A stretch of DNA of 64,000 nucleotides from Sinorhizobium meliloti. Its GTDB lineage: Bacteria > Pseudomonadota > Alphaproteobacteria > Rhizobiales > Rhizobiaceae. Of the stretch, positions 63,325 through 64,000 are shown piece after piece. The stretch is taken from NCBI RefSeq assembly GCF_035610345.1, contig NZ_CP141212.1, positions 2,547,976-2,611,975 of the forward strand. Reading direction: 5' to 3'. How positions within the stretch are numbered: position 1 is the stretch's first letter; each line of letters begins with the position of its first letter. The notes under the pieces are model-generated. The model did not search any database. It had not been told where the DNA came from and saw only the letters and a list, made by a program, of their open reading frames with translations. A program made the position numbers and the translations under genes.

Positions 63325-64000
63325 ATGATCAAGACTTCCAGACTGTTTCTGGCAGCGGCAAGCTTCGCGCTTGCCTCTTCCACAGCCATTGCCGATGACG
63401 ACAAGATCCTGATCGGCGGCGCACTCTCGATGACGGGCATTCAGGCTCCCCTCGACACGCCCGGCTACAACGGCGCGAAGGTCGCCGTGAAGTATCTCAA
63501 CGACAATGGCGGCTTGCTGGGGAAGCAGGTCGAATTCGTCAATATCGACGGCAAGTCGGATCCGGTGACGGTCGGCAACGTCGCGGTCGAACTGATTGAC
63601 AAGGGCGCCGAGATCATCGTCGCACCGTGCGATTTCGACTTCGGTTCGCCCGCGAGCCGTGAGGCGCAGTCGGCGGGCCTCGTCGGCATCTCGACCTGCG
63701 CCTCCGACCCGCTCTATTCCTCCTGGTCGCTCGGCGACAAGCAGTTCACGCTCTCCATGTGGAATACCACGATGGGTGCGACGGCCGCCGATTTCGCCGT
63801 CAAGGAAAAGGGCTGGAAGACGGCCTACGTCGTCACCGACCAGTTCATCGCCTATACAAAGTCGCTCTCGAAATATTTCGTGGAGCAATTCAAGGCCGAT
63901 GGCGGCGAGATTCTGCTCGAAGACACCTACACGAACGGCGACAATAATTTTTCCGCCCAGCTCGCCCGTCTCCAGGCGCTCGGCAAGAAGCCGGACGTGA
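63325..64000 (+). CDS. Liv-type ABC transporter binding protein, 3' end outside window
   Basis: The first 225 residues of a type I periplasmic binding protein: signal peptide MIKTSRLFLAAASFALASSTAIA, ILIGGALSMTGIQAPLDTPGYNGAKVAVKYLNDNGGLLGKQ, IIVAPCDFDFGSPASREAQ, AYVVTDQFIAYTKSLSKYFVEQF. It starts 121 nt after the isochorismatase gene and is likely followed by Liv-type permeases outside the window. Ligand may be an amide or amino acid derivative. Confidence 0.88.
   Translation, partial: MIKTSRLFLAAASFALASSTAIADDDKILIGGALSMTGIQAPLDTPGYNGAKVAVKYLNDNGGLLGKQVEFVNIDGKSDPVTVGNVAVELIDKGAEIIVAPCDFDFGSPASREAQSAGLVGISTCASDPLYSSWSLGDKQFTLSMWNTTMGATAADFAVKEKGWKTAYVVTDQFIAYTKSLSKYFVEQFKADGGEILLEDTYTNGDNNFSAQLARLQALGKKPDV

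Overview
The window is about 64 kb of high-GC alphaproteobacterial DNA. Gene content and order point to the chromosome of Sinorhizobium/Ensifer, close to S. meliloti/S. medicae: urease genes with DUF1272 and LprI interleaved, a livKFGMH cluster, a polyamine ABC transporter next to agmatinase, a coxMNOP-type oxidase, and rhizobial intergenic palindromes (RIME type). This assignment is recalled from gene order and protein character; no search was run. No rRNA, tRNA, CRISPR array, intact insertion sequence or intact prophage was seen.

Layout. 1-2.7 kb: minus-strand urease operon ureD-ureA-DUF1272-ureB-lprI-accessory gene, running off the left edge (ureC must lie beyond). Upstream of ureD is the 5' stub of a deleted 2-hydroxyacid dehydrogenase. 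3.0-4.6 kb: a Tat-exported alpha/beta hydrolase divergent from an OhrR-type MarR regulator. 4.7-6.1 kb: a TacAT-like acetyltransferase toxin/antitoxin pair beside a decayed serine recombinase, the only clear scar of a mobile element. 6.1-11.6 kb: branched-chain amino acid ABC transporter livKFGMH with a small DUF6867 membrane protein. 12.0-14.1 kb: cysQ, a stand-alone receiver protein and a Crp/Fnr regulator. 14.3-18.4 kb: a quinone/electrophile-detoxification-like cluster (SDR, a VOC dioxygenase fused to a carboxylesterase, an FMN reductase, a second VOC dioxygenase).

18.5-33.4 kb looks like a polyamine and agmatine island: nitrilase-family amidase, PotABCD-like transporter, agmatinase, LysR regulator, aminotransferase, EamA exporter, aldehyde dehydrogenase, gamma-glutamylputrescine oxidase- and synthetase-like enzymes, and a GntR regulator. 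Agmatine would give putrescine plus urea; the urea could feed the urease and putrescine could enter the gamma-glutamyl route. 33.7-39.8 kb: a FadR-type regulator, a Cys/Met-metabolism PLP enzyme and a carbohydrate ABC transporter. 40.0-45.1 kb: cytochrome c and coxMNOP plus a subunit IV-like gene. 45.4-47.9 kb: an FAD/GcvT-type demethylase-like protein. 48.0-48.5 kb: two copies of a hairpin repeat. 48.5-58.4 kb: a xylitol-dehydrogenase-like enzyme, then a peptide/amide uptake operon (Dpp-like ABC, cytoplasmic class-A-beta-lactamase-like hydrolase, AbgB-like M20 amidohydrolase) with its LysR regulator. 58.6-59.3 kb: a sugar-permease stub and a truncated globin. 59.4-64.0 kb: a glutamine-synthetase-like enzyme and an RpiR regulator facing an N-formylglutamate amidohydrolase, an isochorismatase-fold hydrolase and a Liv-type binding protein cut by the right edge. 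This last cluster looks like an undescribed amide or gamma-glutamyl catabolic system.
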